Below, one piece after another: positions 23,881-31,059 of a DNA stretch of 31,561 nucleotides. Each line of letters opens with the position of its first letter. The stretch's first letter is position 1. The stretch spans positions 1 through 31,561 of the forward strand of contig CAKSNI010000002.1 in assembly GCA_934476025.1 (NCBI GenBank), given 5' to 3'. Source of the stretch: an uncultured Eubacteriales bacterium. GTDB lineage: Bacteria; Bacillota; Clostridia; Oscillospirales; Acutalibacteraceae. A model generated the notes under the pieces. The model was not told the DNA's origin, made no database searches, and saw nothing but the letters and a program-made list of their open reading frames with translations. The translations under genes were made by a program, and so were the position numbers.

Positions 23881-24912
23881 TTATGAACGAACCGGCGTTT
23901 TGCTTCCCCGGTAATCAATGGGCAGGGTAGCGGTGGCGTTTAAATCCACCGAGCCGATGTTGCCGCTTTGCCATTCGTAAAAGGCCTGAACCCCTACCAT
24001 GGCGGCATTGTCGCCGCACAGGGAAAGGGGCGGATAAAACAGCCGGAATTTTCCGGCATCGGCCAGTTGCTGCATCCGCCCGCGCAGCTCACTGTTGGCG
24101 CTGACCCCACCGGCCAGCACCACGGTGGAAAGCCCGGTTTGTTCGGCGGCCGAGCAGGTATGCTCAATGAGAATATCGCACACCCGTTTGCGGACACAGG
24201 CGCAAAGAACCGGAATATCCACCGGTTCGCCCACCTGTTCGGCATGGTGCAGCAGATTCACTACGGCGGTTTTCAGCCCTGAAAAACTGAAATCCAGCGG
24301 ATTGCCCGAAAGATGCGGAACCGGCAGGGGATATTTCCCAAAATCGGGAAGGGTGGCCCGTTTGTCCAGTTCCACCCCGCCGGGATAGGGAAGCCCCATA
24401 GCCCGGGCGGATTTATCAAAGCATTCTCCGGCGGCATCGTCCCGGGTGCAGCCGAGAAGGGTGAAATCGGTGTATCCGTCCACCCGGCAGAGCAGGGTAT
24501 TGCCTCCCGAAACGGTCAGGCACAGAAAGGGCGGTTTCAAATCGGGATGGGCTGCGTAGTTGGCGGCGATGTGGCTGCGCAGATGGTGAACCGGAATCAG
24601 CGGAACGCCCAGCGACAGGGACAGACTTTTGGCAAAATTCACCCCGACCAGCAGCGCCCCGATCAATCCCGGGGCAAAGGTGACGGCAACGGCATCCAGA
24701 TCGGAATAGGCAACGCCGGCCTTGCGAACAGCTTCCTCCACCACGGCGCTGATGGCTTCGCAGTGCCGCCGGGAGGCAATTTCCGGAACAACCCCGCCGT
24801 ACAGACGGTGTTCGGCAATCTGGGTAGCCACCACCGAGGAAAGCACTTCGCGCTCCCGGGTGACGGCGGCGGCGGTTTCGTCGCAGCTGGATTCAATAGC
24901 GAGAATCAACAT
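23881..24912 (-). CDS. tsaD: tRNA N6-threonylcarbamoyladenosine synthase, transferase subunit
   Basis: A 343-residue ASKHA-fold enzyme that transfers the threonylcarbamoyl group to A37 of ANN-decoding tRNAs, working with TsaB and TsaE. Visible: ILAIESSCDETAAAV at the start, metal-binding HxxxH (His110, His114) in VHHLRSHIAANY, SGGNT in the nucleotide site, CFDKSARAMGLPYPGG, GGVSANSELR, and the third metal ligand Asp301 in CGDNAAM. Its ATG lies inside the end of the phosphatase–RimI fusion (7-bp overlap), indicating coupled translation. tsaB and tsaE are not in the window. Confidence 0.95.
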   Translation of the reverse strand: MLILAIESSCDETAAAVTREREVLSSVVATQIAEHRLYGGVVPEIASRRHCEAISAVVEEAVRKAGVAYSDLDAVAVTFAPGLIGALLVGVNFAKSLSLSLGVPLIPVHHLRSHIAANYAAHPDLKPPFLCLTVSGGNTLLCRVDGYTDFTLLGCTRDDAAGECFDKSARAMGLPYPGGVELDKRATLPDFGKYPLPVPHLSGNPLDFSFSGLKTAVVNLLHHAEQVGEPVDIPVLCACVRKRVCDILIEHTCSAAEQTGLSTVVLAGGVSANSELRGRMQQLADAGKFRLFYPPLSLCGDNAAMVGVQAFYEWQSGNIGSVDLNATATLPIDYRGSKTPVRS

Positions 24913-25763
24913 ACAGGGGTTTCCTCCTCAAACCGAAGGGTATAAATCAACGCATCTTCCTGCGGATGGGTGTAAAAGTTTTTTCGGGTGCCTTCCTTCT
25001 CAAAGCCGAAGGATTCGTACAGCCGGATGGCTTCCCGGTTGCCGGAGCGAACCTCCAGGGTTAAAAAAGAAAGGGATTGTTTGAGCGCAAAAGCCACACA
25101 GCAGCTCATCAGCCGCCGGGCAATGCCCTGACGGCGGTGCTGTTCCGCAACCGCGACATTCATCAGATCTCCCTGTCCGGCTACGCAGCGAACGCCGCAA
25201 TAGCCCACCAATTCGCCGTCCTTTTTGCAGCCGAAAAACACCGTTCCGGCCGACAGGGCCGACAGCACGGAATCTTCGCTCCACGGGTCGGCAAAGCACT
25301 GCGCTTCCAGGGCGGCAATGGCCGGAGCATCCTCCGGTCTGCAGCGGATAATCGGGCCGAAATTCAGGGAAAGTTCCCGGTTAATGGCCGAAACCAGCTG
25401 ATCCCGGCAGCTGCGGTAGGCAGACAGATCCAGCCCGTACGGATCGGCAATACCTCCGCCGAGAAGGGTGATTTTTTCAGCCGGAACACCGGCCGAGAGC
25501 AGAGCGCCCTTGTGAGAATGGCTCATGCAGAAAATCCGGTCGGCCGCCCGGCAAAGGGGCAGGCTGACCACCCGGGAACGGTGATTCGACAAATCGGCAC
25601 CGATTTCCCGCATGACCGTCACGGCTTTGGGACTGGCCGGGTCGCCGGTAAAGGAAAAGCCGGCGCTCTCGGCGGTCAATTCCGGGTTTTTCAGCGAATT
25701 GACATAGCATTCCGCCATAGCCGAACGGCAGGTATTCCCGGTACAAACAAATAAAATATGCAA
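24906..25763 (-). CDS. Fusion: YwlE-type low-molecular-weight phosphatase + RimI N-acetyltransferase
   Basis: A 285-residue two-domain protein. Residues 1–135 form a low-molecular-weight phosphatase: P-loop VCTGNTCRSA (Cys7, Arg13) and the general-acid loop DPYG (Asp107). Thr11 in the P-loop matches protein-arginine phosphatase YwlE, where this Thr favours phospho-arginine; tyrosine phosphatases usually carry Ile. Residues 137–280 form a RimI-like GNAT: IIRCRPEDAPAIAALEAQCF, DPWSE, acetyl-CoA loop RRQGIARR (210–217), LEVRSGNREAIRLYESFGF and RKNFY. RimI acetylates the N-terminus of ribosomal protein S18 and commonly sits beside tsaD, as here. The start codon is TTG, with AAAGGAGG nine bases upstream. 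No stop or start codon separates the domains. Confidence 0.85.
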   Translation of the reverse strand: MHILFVCTGNTCRSAMAECYVNSLKNPELTAESAGFSFTGDPASPKAVTVMREIGADLSNHRSRVVSLPLCRAADRIFCMSHSHKGALLSAGVPAEKITLLGGGIADPYGLDLSAYRSCRDQLVSAINRELSLNFGPIIRCRPEDAPAIAALEAQCFADPWSEDSVLSALSAGTVFFGCKKDGELVGYCGVRCVAGQGDLMNVAVAEQHRRQGIARRLMSCCVAFALKQSLSFLTLEVRSGNREAIRLYESFGFEKEGTRKNFYTHPQEDALIYTLRFEEETPVC

Positions 25764-26018
25764 AACAGAACGCCTCCTTTGGGCAGGTAAGAATCATCCG
25801 AACCCGTTTTTTGAGCGCAGATTTTCCGCATTGCCGCGTTAAAATGCCCGTTTCTTTTCGCCCTGGAAAGAAGAAAAGGGAAAATGCACCGAAAATATGC
25901 CGTTTCAGGCAAATGCGGATGCGAACAGGCCGTGTTTTCGCCCGGGGCGCCCCCGGGATTTCTTTTAGCCAATCGCGCCGCGGGTCTTTTCCGGCCGCTT
26001 TCCCGAACGGGTTTTGAT
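25764..26018. other. 255-bp gap between polA and the phosphatase–RimI gene
   Basis: No gene seen. It holds a perfect GC hairpin, CCCGGGG-CGC-CCCCGGG (25941–25957), 62 bp downstream of the polA stop. On the polA strand it is not followed by a T-run, so it is not a classical intrinsic terminator. The AGGAGG for the downstream gene is near 25773–25780. No clear sigma-A promoter recognised. Confidence 0.4.
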
Positions 26019-28586
26019 TTATCCTTTGGCATCAAACCAGGTTTTGCCGGCGTGGGCTTCCACCTGCATGGGAACCCGGAGCTGTACGGCGGATTCCATT
26101 TCTTCCTTTAAAATGCGGCAGGCGGCAGCCTGATCGGCTTCGGGACATTCCACAATCAATTCGTCGTGAATCTGCAGAATCAGCCGGGCCTGCGGCAATT
26201 CGGATTTTAATCGGCGGAACACCCGGATCATGGCGATTTTAATAATATCGGCGGCCGTTCCCTGAATGGGGGCGTTGCGGGCCACCCGTTCCCCAAATGC
26301 CCGGGTTACGCGATTGGCGGCGGAAAGTTCCGGCAGATAGCGCCGACGCCCGAACAGGGTGGTGACATAGCCGTCTTTTTTGGCCTGCTCAATGCAATGA
26401 TCCATATAAACCGAAAGTTTCGGATAAGCAGCCAGATAATTGCGGATATACAGGTCGGCCTCCTTGCGGCTGACCCCGATATCCTTGGAAAGGGAAAAAG
26501 CCCCGATTCCGTACACAATGCCGAAATTTACCGCTTTGGCCTTGCTTCGCAGATCCGGCGTGATCAGATTTTCGGGCAGCCCGAACACCTGGGAAGCGGT
26601 AACGGTATGAAAATCATATCCGCTGCCAAAGGCGGCAATCATGGCTTCGTCACCGCTCATGGCAGCCAGCACCCGCAGTTCAATCTGAGAATAATCGGCA
26701 TCGCACAGAACATAACCCGGCCCGGCCAAAAAGAATTTGCGGAACTGCCGCCCCTCTTCACTGCGAACCGGAATGTTCTGCAGATTCGGCTCCAGGGAGG
26801 AAATCCGCCCCGTTCGGGTTTCGGTTTGATTAAAGGTGGAATGAATCCGACCGTCCCCGCAAATGGCCGAAAGCAGCCCGTCACAATAGGTGGATTTTAA
26901 TTTGCTCAGTTGGCGGAAGGTCAGCAGTTTTTCCACCACCGGGGAGAAAAACCGCAGTTCTTCCAGCACTTCGGCCGAAGTGGAATACCCGCTTTTGGTT
27001 TTCTTTTTGGTGGGCAGATGCAGTTCTTCAAACAAAACCACCCCGAGTTGTTTGGGGGAATTTAAATTGAATTCATGCCCGACTTCTTCAAAAATTTCCC
27101 GCTGCAGGGCGTCAACGCGCCGGGTCAGGGTTTCGGACATCTGTTCGATTCCGGCCCGGTCCACTGCCACCCCCACGGTTTCCATTTCAGCCAGAACCAC
27201 GGCCAGCGGCAGTTCAATTTCGCGTAGTAATTTTTCCTGCCCCCGGCGGGCCAGCTCCCGGCAAAGGGTTTTTCCGGCCGCGGCGGTTCCGGCGGCACAC
27301 AGCAGCCGCTCGGATTCCCGCGGCGGCAGATCGGCCTGCAAAGAAAAGGCCGGCGGCGCATAGGCCTTTTGCAGATAGGAAAAATCATACCGGGAAACTT
27401 CGGGATTGCAAAGGTAGGCGGCCAGCAGCAAATCGCAGACAACCCGGGTTTCTTCCCGGCCCATTCCGGCGAGAAGCCGGTGAAGATTTTTTAAATCCCA
27501 AACGGTTTTTTCGGCCGGACCGGTCATCAGCGAAACAAAGAACGGGTTTTCAAAATCCACCGGACAAACCCGGTTTTCTTCCAAAAAGACAGCGCAGCCG
27601 TCCTCAAAAAACGGAATAACCGTCAGAGCGTCGGCATCCAAAAGTTTCTCCGGGGAGCAAAGGGTCAAAGAACAAAGATCCGGGGAAACCGGTTCGCTCG
27701 GCCCGGTGGCCGGGGAGGCGGAAATGCCCATGGAATCCATCAGTTTATACAGTTCCAGCTTTCGCATCAGGGCGGCCAGTTTTTCGGGATCGCCCGGGGT
27801 GATGCGGTAATCCTCCGGATTTTTGCTGACGGGAACATCCCGGCAAATTTCCCCGAGGAAGCGGCTCAGATAGGCCTCGTCTTTTCCGTCAATGAGTTTT
27901 TGGCGCACCGCCGGACGAATCAGCGGCGAATCCAGATGGCGGTAAATGCCGTCCCGGCTGCCGAAATCGTGAATCAGCTGAACGGCGCCTTTTTCCCCAA
28001 TTCCCGGAACCCCCGGGATTTTATCGGAAGAATCCCCCATAACGGCTTTGAGTTCCAGCATCTGTTCCGGAGTCATTCCGGTTTTTTCCATCAGGGTCTG
28101 CGGATCGTATACCGTCAGTTCCGGCCGGCCGTTTTTGGTGGTGGTCAGAAAAACCCGCACCCGGTCCCGCACCAGCTGCAGCGAATCCCGGTCGCCGGTG
28201 GCAATGATGCAGTCGTCCCCTGCCGAAACACACCCGTCGGAAAGGGTGCCGAGAATATCGTCGGCTTCAAAGCCTTCCTGTTCCACTACATGGTATCCGG
28301 CATAACGAAGCCAGTCTTTGAGCAGCGGAATCTGGGAGCGCAGTTCGTCGGGCATCGGCCGGCGGCCGGCCTTATACCCGGGGTATTTCAGGTGCCGGAA
28401 GGTCGGGGCTTTGAGGTCAAAAGCCACCGCCACGCCATCGGGATTTTCGGCGTGCAGCAGTTTGTTCAGAATCTGGATGAATCCGTAAACGGCATTGGTA
28501 AACTGCCCGTCTTTGGTGGTAAGCGCCCGCACCCCGTAAAAGGCGCGGTTGACAAGGCTGTTTCCGTCGATAACCAGTAATTTCAT
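26019..28586 (-). CDS. polA: DNA polymerase I
   Basis: An 855-residue polymerase for Okazaki-fragment processing and repair synthesis. The N-terminal 5'-3' exonuclease domain (about 1–290) has LLVIDGNSLVNRAFYG, FEADDILGT, ATGDRDSLQLV and GDSSDKIPGVPGIGEKGA. The middle domain (about 300–450) aligns in position with the 3'-5' proofreading domain but lacks its acidic DxE signature, so it is probably inactive, as in many Gram-positive PolA proteins. The polymerase domain has motif A DADYSQIELR (Asp629), motif B KAVNFGIVYG (about 680) and motif C QIHDELIV (Asp808). A sigma-A promoter and a structured leader lie upstream; the ribosome-binding site is weak (AAGGGG). Confidence 0.96.
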   Translation of the reverse strand: MKLLVIDGNSLVNRAFYGVRALTTKDGQFTNAVYGFIQILNKLLHAENPDGVAVAFDLKAPTFRHLKYPGYKAGRRPMPDELRSQIPLLKDWLRYAGYHVVEQEGFEADDILGTLSDGCVSAGDDCIIATGDRDSLQLVRDRVRVFLTTTKNGRPELTVYDPQTLMEKTGMTPEQMLELKAVMGDSSDKIPGVPGIGEKGAVQLIHDFGSRDGIYRHLDSPLIRPAVRQKLIDGKDEAYLSRFLGEICRDVPVSKNPEDYRITPGDPEKLAALMRKLELYKLMDSMGISASPATGPSEPVSPDLCSLTLCSPEKLLDADALTVIPFFEDGCAVFLEENRVCPVDFENPFFVSLMTGPAEKTVWDLKNLHRLLAGMGREETRVVCDLLLAAYLCNPEVSRYDFSYLQKAYAPPAFSLQADLPPRESERLLCAAGTAAAGKTLCRELARRGQEKLLREIELPLAVVLAEMETVGVAVDRAGIEQMSETLTRRVDALQREIFEEVGHEFNLNSPKQLGVVLFEELHLPTKKKTKSGYSTSAEVLEELRFFSPVVEKLLTFRQLSKLKSTYCDGLLSAICGDGRIHSTFNQTETRTGRISSLEPNLQNIPVRSEEGRQFRKFFLAGPGYVLCDADYSQIELRVLAAMSGDEAMIAAFGSGYDFHTVTASQVFGLPENLITPDLRSKAKAVNFGIVYGIGAFSLSKDIGVSRKEADLYIRNYLAAYPKLSVYMDHCIEQAKKDGYVTTLFGRRRYLPELSAANRVTRAFGERVARNAPIQGTAADIIKIAMIRVFRRLKSELPQARLILQIHDELIVECPEADQAAACRILKEEMESAVQLRVPMQVEAHAGKTWFDAKG

Positions 28587-28604
28587 CAGGTGGTTCCCCT
28601 TGTT

Positions 28605-28670
28605 GTTTGATCAAACGGCGGTACATTTCCGCCGTGGGCGCGCGTCCCCTTTCGGGCGGCCCGAACGGGG
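28605..28670 (-). promoter_or_regulatory. Structured 5' leader of polA
   Basis: Three inverted repeats in about 65 bp of the predicted polA leader: a 12-bp palindrome GTTTGATCAAAC (28605–28616), a hairpin ACGGCGG-N7-CCGCCGT (28615–28635), and a hairpin of CCCC/GGGG plus TTCGGG/CCCGAA arms separated by one mismatch, with a CGG loop (28646–28670). None is followed by a T-run in the polA direction, so a terminator role is unlikely. They may influence translation or mRNA stability. Confidence 0.5.
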
Positions 28671-28709
28671 AAAGAAACCGTTTTGGCCGATTCCTCTCCG
28701 TTCTCTTTT

Positions 28710-28738
28710 AGTATACCATGCCTTGCCCGGTTTGTCAC
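28710..28738 (-). promoter_or_regulatory. Sigma-A promoter for polA
   Basis: On the minus strand: GTGACA (28738–28733), 17-bp spacer, TATACT (28715–28710). The predicted start near 28703 gives a leader of about 115 nt. It is divergent from, and about 20 bp away from, the dusB promoter. Confidence 0.75.
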
Positions 28739-28756
28739 CCCCCACAAGGCAAAAAT

Positions 28757-28785
28757 TTGACTTCGTCCGGGAAATTTGTTATAAT
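28757..28785 (+). promoter_or_regulatory. Sigma-A promoter for dusB
   Basis: TTGACT (28757–28762), 17-bp spacer, TATAAT (28780–28785): near-perfect sigma-A consensus. Only six bases separate the -10 box from the dusB ATG, so transcription should begin at or beside the start codon. Confidence 0.88.
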
Positions 28786-28791
28786 GACGGC

Positions 28792-29763
28792 ATGATGAAA
28801 ATAGGAAATTTAACGGTGGGCGGTTTTGCCGCCCTGGCTCCCATGGCCGGCGTCGCCGATCGGGCTATGAGGGAGCTGTGCATCCGCTTCGGAGCCGGGT
28901 ATTGTGTTTCGGAACTGACCAGTGCCAAAGGGGTGGATCTCGGGGACAAAAAATCGGCCGCTTTTCTCGCCTGCTTTCCGGCGGAACGGCCGATTGCGTC
29001 GCAGCTTTTCGGGTGTGATCCGCTGATTCTTGCCCGGGCGGCCGAAAAAGCACAGGAATACGGGCCGGATTTTCTGGATCTGAATATGGGGTGCCCGGCA
29101 CCCAAGGTCGCGCTCAACGGCTGCGGCAGCGCTTTGATGAAGAATCCGGAATTGGCCGGAAAAATCGTGCGGGAGGTCCGTCGGGCGGTAACGCTGCCCG
29201 TTACGGCTAAAATCCGCATCGGGTGGGATGAAAATTCGGTGAACGCGGTGGAATTTGCCCGGGTTTTGGAAGAGGCCGGGGTGGATGCCATTACGGTGCA
29301 CGGGCGCACCCGGGCGCAGATGTATGCGCCGCCGGTGCATAGCGAGGTCATTCGGGCGGTGAAGGAAGCGGTTCGGGTTCCGGTGATTGCCAACGGCGAT
29401 ATTACCGACGGAGCTTCGGCTCTGAAGATGCTGTGGCAAACCGGCTGCGATTATCTGATGGTCGGTCGGGCGGCTATGGGAAATCCCTTTATTTTTCGTG
29501 AAATCGAGGCGACCTTTACCGGCAGGCCCTACACGCCTCCCACGAAAGAGGAACGGATTGCGGTGATGAAGGAACAGATTCTTCTGATGACCCGGTACAA
29601 AGAAGAACGCACGGCATTCCTGGAGGCGAGAAAACATACGGCCTGGTATTTTCGCGGATTTCCGGGCGCGTCGGAAATCCGGCGGGCGTGCAGCACCATC
29701 AACGGATGGGAGGATATTGAAAGAATCTGCGAAAAAGTACTTGCCGAACCGCGGAATGTGTGA
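28792..29763 (+). CDS. dusB: tRNA-dihydrouridine synthase (DusB type)
   Basis: A 323-residue FMN enzyme that reduces specific uridines in tRNA to dihydrouridine. The TIM barrel shows LAPMAGVADRAMREL, the catalytic Cys101 in LNMGCPAPKV, KIRIGWD, VHGRTRAQMY, NGDI and VGRAAMGNPFIF, followed by the C-terminal helical domain. ATG 28792 (or the adjacent ATG 28795) matches the family N-terminus. No Shine–Dalgarno sequence lies before it and the promoter -10 box ends six bases upstream, so the mRNA is probably leaderless. yebC follows 48 bp later with its own likely promoter. Confidence 0.93.
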   Translation: MMKIGNLTVGGFAALAPMAGVADRAMRELCIRFGAGYCVSELTSAKGVDLGDKKSAAFLACFPAERPIASQLFGCDPLILARAAEKAQEYGPDFLDLNMGCPAPKVALNGCGSALMKNPELAGKIVREVRRAVTLPVTAKIRIGWDENSVNAVEFARVLEEAGVDAITVHGRTRAQMYAPPVHSEVIRAVKEAVRVPVIANGDITDGASALKMLWQTGCDYLMVGRAAMGNPFIFREIEATFTGRPYTPPTKEERIAVMKEQILLMTRYKEERTAFLEARKHTAWYFRGFPGASEIRRACSTINGWEDIERICEKVLAEPRNV

Positions 29764-29769
29764 TACAAT
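29741..29769 (+). promoter_or_regulatory. Candidate promoter for yebC
   Basis: TTGCCG (29741–29746), 17-bp spacer, TACAAT (29764–29769), overlapping the end of dusB. The predicted start is about 35 nt before the yebC ATG, which has AGGAGG upstream. Confidence 0.5.
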
Positions 29770-29811
29770 AAATCGAATTGTTATGTGATTTTTTCAGGAG
29801 GCTGAAAGGGT

Positions 29812-30555
29812 ATGTCAGGACACAGCAAGTGGAACAATATCAAACGCAAAAAAGAAAAAAGTGATGCTGCCAAGGCGAAAATTTTCACCAAAATGGGGCG
29901 GGAAATCGCCGTGGTCGTAAAGCAGGGCGGGGCCAACCCCAACGAAAACAGCAAATTGAAGGATGTTATCGCCAAAGCCAAAGCGGCCAATGTCCCCAAT
30001 GAAAACATTGAACGGATTATTAAAAAAGCCGCCGGAGAGGGCGACGCGAACAACTATGAAGAACTGATTTATGAAGGCTACGGCCCCTGCGGCGTGGCCG
30101 TGGTGGTGGAAACCCTGACCGACAACCGCAACCGCACTGCCGGGGATATGCGGCACTATTTCGATAAATGCGGCGGCAATCTCGGCCAGGCCGGTTCGGT
30201 CATGTTCCTCTTTGATCGGGTCGGAAAAATCGAAATCGAAGCCGAGGGAAAAGACGAAGACGCCGTGATGATGGATGCGCTGGATGCCGGCGCCGACGAT
30301 TTCTCTCTGCAGGAGGATGTTTTTGTGATCACCACCGATCCCAACGAAATGGGGAAGGTTCGGGATGCGCTGGAAGAAAAAGGATATGAATTCGTTTCGG
30401 CGGAGGTAGCCTATGTTCCGCAGACTCTTACCACCCTTTCTTCCGAAGAAGATATCAAAAATATGGAAAAACTGATCGATATGCTGGAAGAAAATGACGA
30501 TGTACAGGAAATCTGGCACAATTGGGATATGCCCGACGAGGAAGAGGAAGAATGA
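29812..30555 (+). CDS. yebC: YebC/PmpR family protein
   Basis: A 247-residue protein of the YebC/PmpR/TACO1 family, with the diagnostic start MSGHSKWNNIKRKK, KIFTKMGREI, NPNENSKLKDVIAKAKAANVPNEN (read in pieces) and GGNLGQAGSVMFLF. The three-domain length is normal. Members were described as DNA-binding regulators; later work links several to ribosomes and translation of difficult motifs such as proline runs. The C-terminus is strongly acidic (DEEEEE). AGGAGG precedes ATG 29812 and a strong terminator follows. Confidence 0.95.
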   Translation: MSGHSKWNNIKRKKEKSDAAKAKIFTKMGREIAVVVKQGGANPNENSKLKDVIAKAKAANVPNENIERIIKKAAGEGDANNYEELIYEGYGPCGVAVVVETLTDNRNRTAGDMRHYFDKCGGNLGQAGSVMFLFDRVGKIEIEAEGKDEDAVMMDALDAGADDFSLQEDVFVITTDPNEMGKVRDALEEKGYEFVSAEVAYVPQTLTTLSSEEDIKNMEKLIDMLEENDDVQEIWHNWDMPDEEEEE

Positions 30556-30613
30556 GTACGGCCGCCTCTTTCTTACATTATATAATATAGAACGGCCGCA
30601 ACCAGAAAAAATG

Positions 30614-30643
30614 AAAACGCTCCGGAAGGCCGGAGCGTTTTTT
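30614..30643 (+). terminator. Rho-independent terminator after yebC
   Basis: AAAACGCTCCGG-AAGG-CCGGAGCGTTTT: a perfect 12-bp stem with a 4-nt loop and six T (30638–30643). The A-run on the left also allows it to work on the opposite strand, where it could stop transcripts from the XRE gene. Confidence 0.95.
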
Positions 30644-30714
30644 GCCCGGGGAAAGCGGCGGGGAAACGGCAAAGAGTCTGTCAGGCCGAAAACCGAGCGG
30701 GAAGCGACGGTTTG

Positions 30715-30746
30715 AAAATCCGCCCTTCCGAAACAAAAATCCGCCC
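30715..30746. repeat. Pair of direct repeats AAAATCCGCCC, 21 bp apart
   Basis: Perfect 11-bp copies at 30715–30725 and 30736–30746, just past the 3' end of the XRE gene. The 21-bp period equals two helical turns, which suits protein binding on one DNA face, but only two copies exist and chance is possible. Confidence 0.4.
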
Positions 30747-30774
30747 GGAAACGGCAGCTCAAAGAAGTCCGCGA

Positions 30775-30975
30775 TCAGGATTTTCGGAATTCCATGATGT
30801 CCTCGATCCGGCAGTCCAGTGCTGCGCAAAGTCGGTCCAGCGTTTTGGTTTCGATGTTTTCGTTGGCCTTCAGCCGACGGACGGTTTTGCTGTCGATGCC
30901 GCAGGATTCCCGCAGCCGATAGGTGGAAATTCCCTTTTCCTTCATGGTTTTCCACAGGCGCTCAAATACAATCAT
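30775..30975 (-). CDS. Small XRE/Cro-CI-type helix-turn-helix regulator
   Basis: A 66-residue stand-alone HTH protein: MIVFERLWKTMKEKGIS, then the HTH (about 17–38, TYRLRESCGIDSKTVRRLK) and the typical LDRLCAALDCRIEDIMEF ending. It matches the HTH_26/Cro-CI group of minimal repressors with no sensor domain. The start is ATG 30975 with an excellent AAGGAGGG upstream; the much longer open frame that reaches 31458 is antisense to the next gene and is not used. It is divergent from a DUF2493 gene across 84 bp holding overlapping promoters and GGGGAT boxes, which suggests it represses both itself and that gene. Confidence 0.85.
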   Translation of the reverse strand: MIVFERLWKTMKEKGISTYRLRESCGIDSKTVRRLKANENIETKTLDRLCAALDCRIEDIMEFRKS

Positions 30976-30987
30976 TTCAGTCCCTCC

Positions 30988-31043
30988 TTGATATTTGCTA
31001 TTATGGGGATTATAATCTTTTTTATTAAGGGGATAAAATCCCC
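30988..31043. promoter_or_regulatory. Divergent promoter/operator region between the XRE and DUF2493 genes
   Basis: Plus strand: TTGATA (30988–30993), 17-bp spacer, TATAAT (31011–31016), driving the DUF2493 gene. Minus strand: CATAAT (31005–31000) with TTAATA 17 bp upstream (31028–31023) is a candidate for the XRE gene. Three GGGGAT boxes occur: 31005–31010 within the plus spacer, and an inverted pair forming GGGGAT-AAA-ATCCCC (31029–31043) just past the predicted start site. The outer boxes also form a longer inverted repeat, TATGGGGATT/AATCCCCATA (31002–31011 and 31037–31046). The placement is typical of an autoregulated repressor switch. Confidence 0.7.
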
Positions 31044-31059
31044 ATACAGGAGTTGCGCT

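Noticed and set aside
24906..25763. Phosphatase–RimI fusion as a frameshift artefact
   Set aside because: Both domains are in one uninterrupted frame with no internal stop, and the joint falls neatly between the domains; the artefact remains checkable but is not favoured.
25941..25957. GC palindrome as the polA terminator
   Set aside because: No T-run follows it in the polA direction, so it is not a standard intrinsic terminator.
30571..30590. TATATAATATAG string as a promoter after yebC
   Set aside because: No -35 box at the right distance and only a terminator lies downstream.
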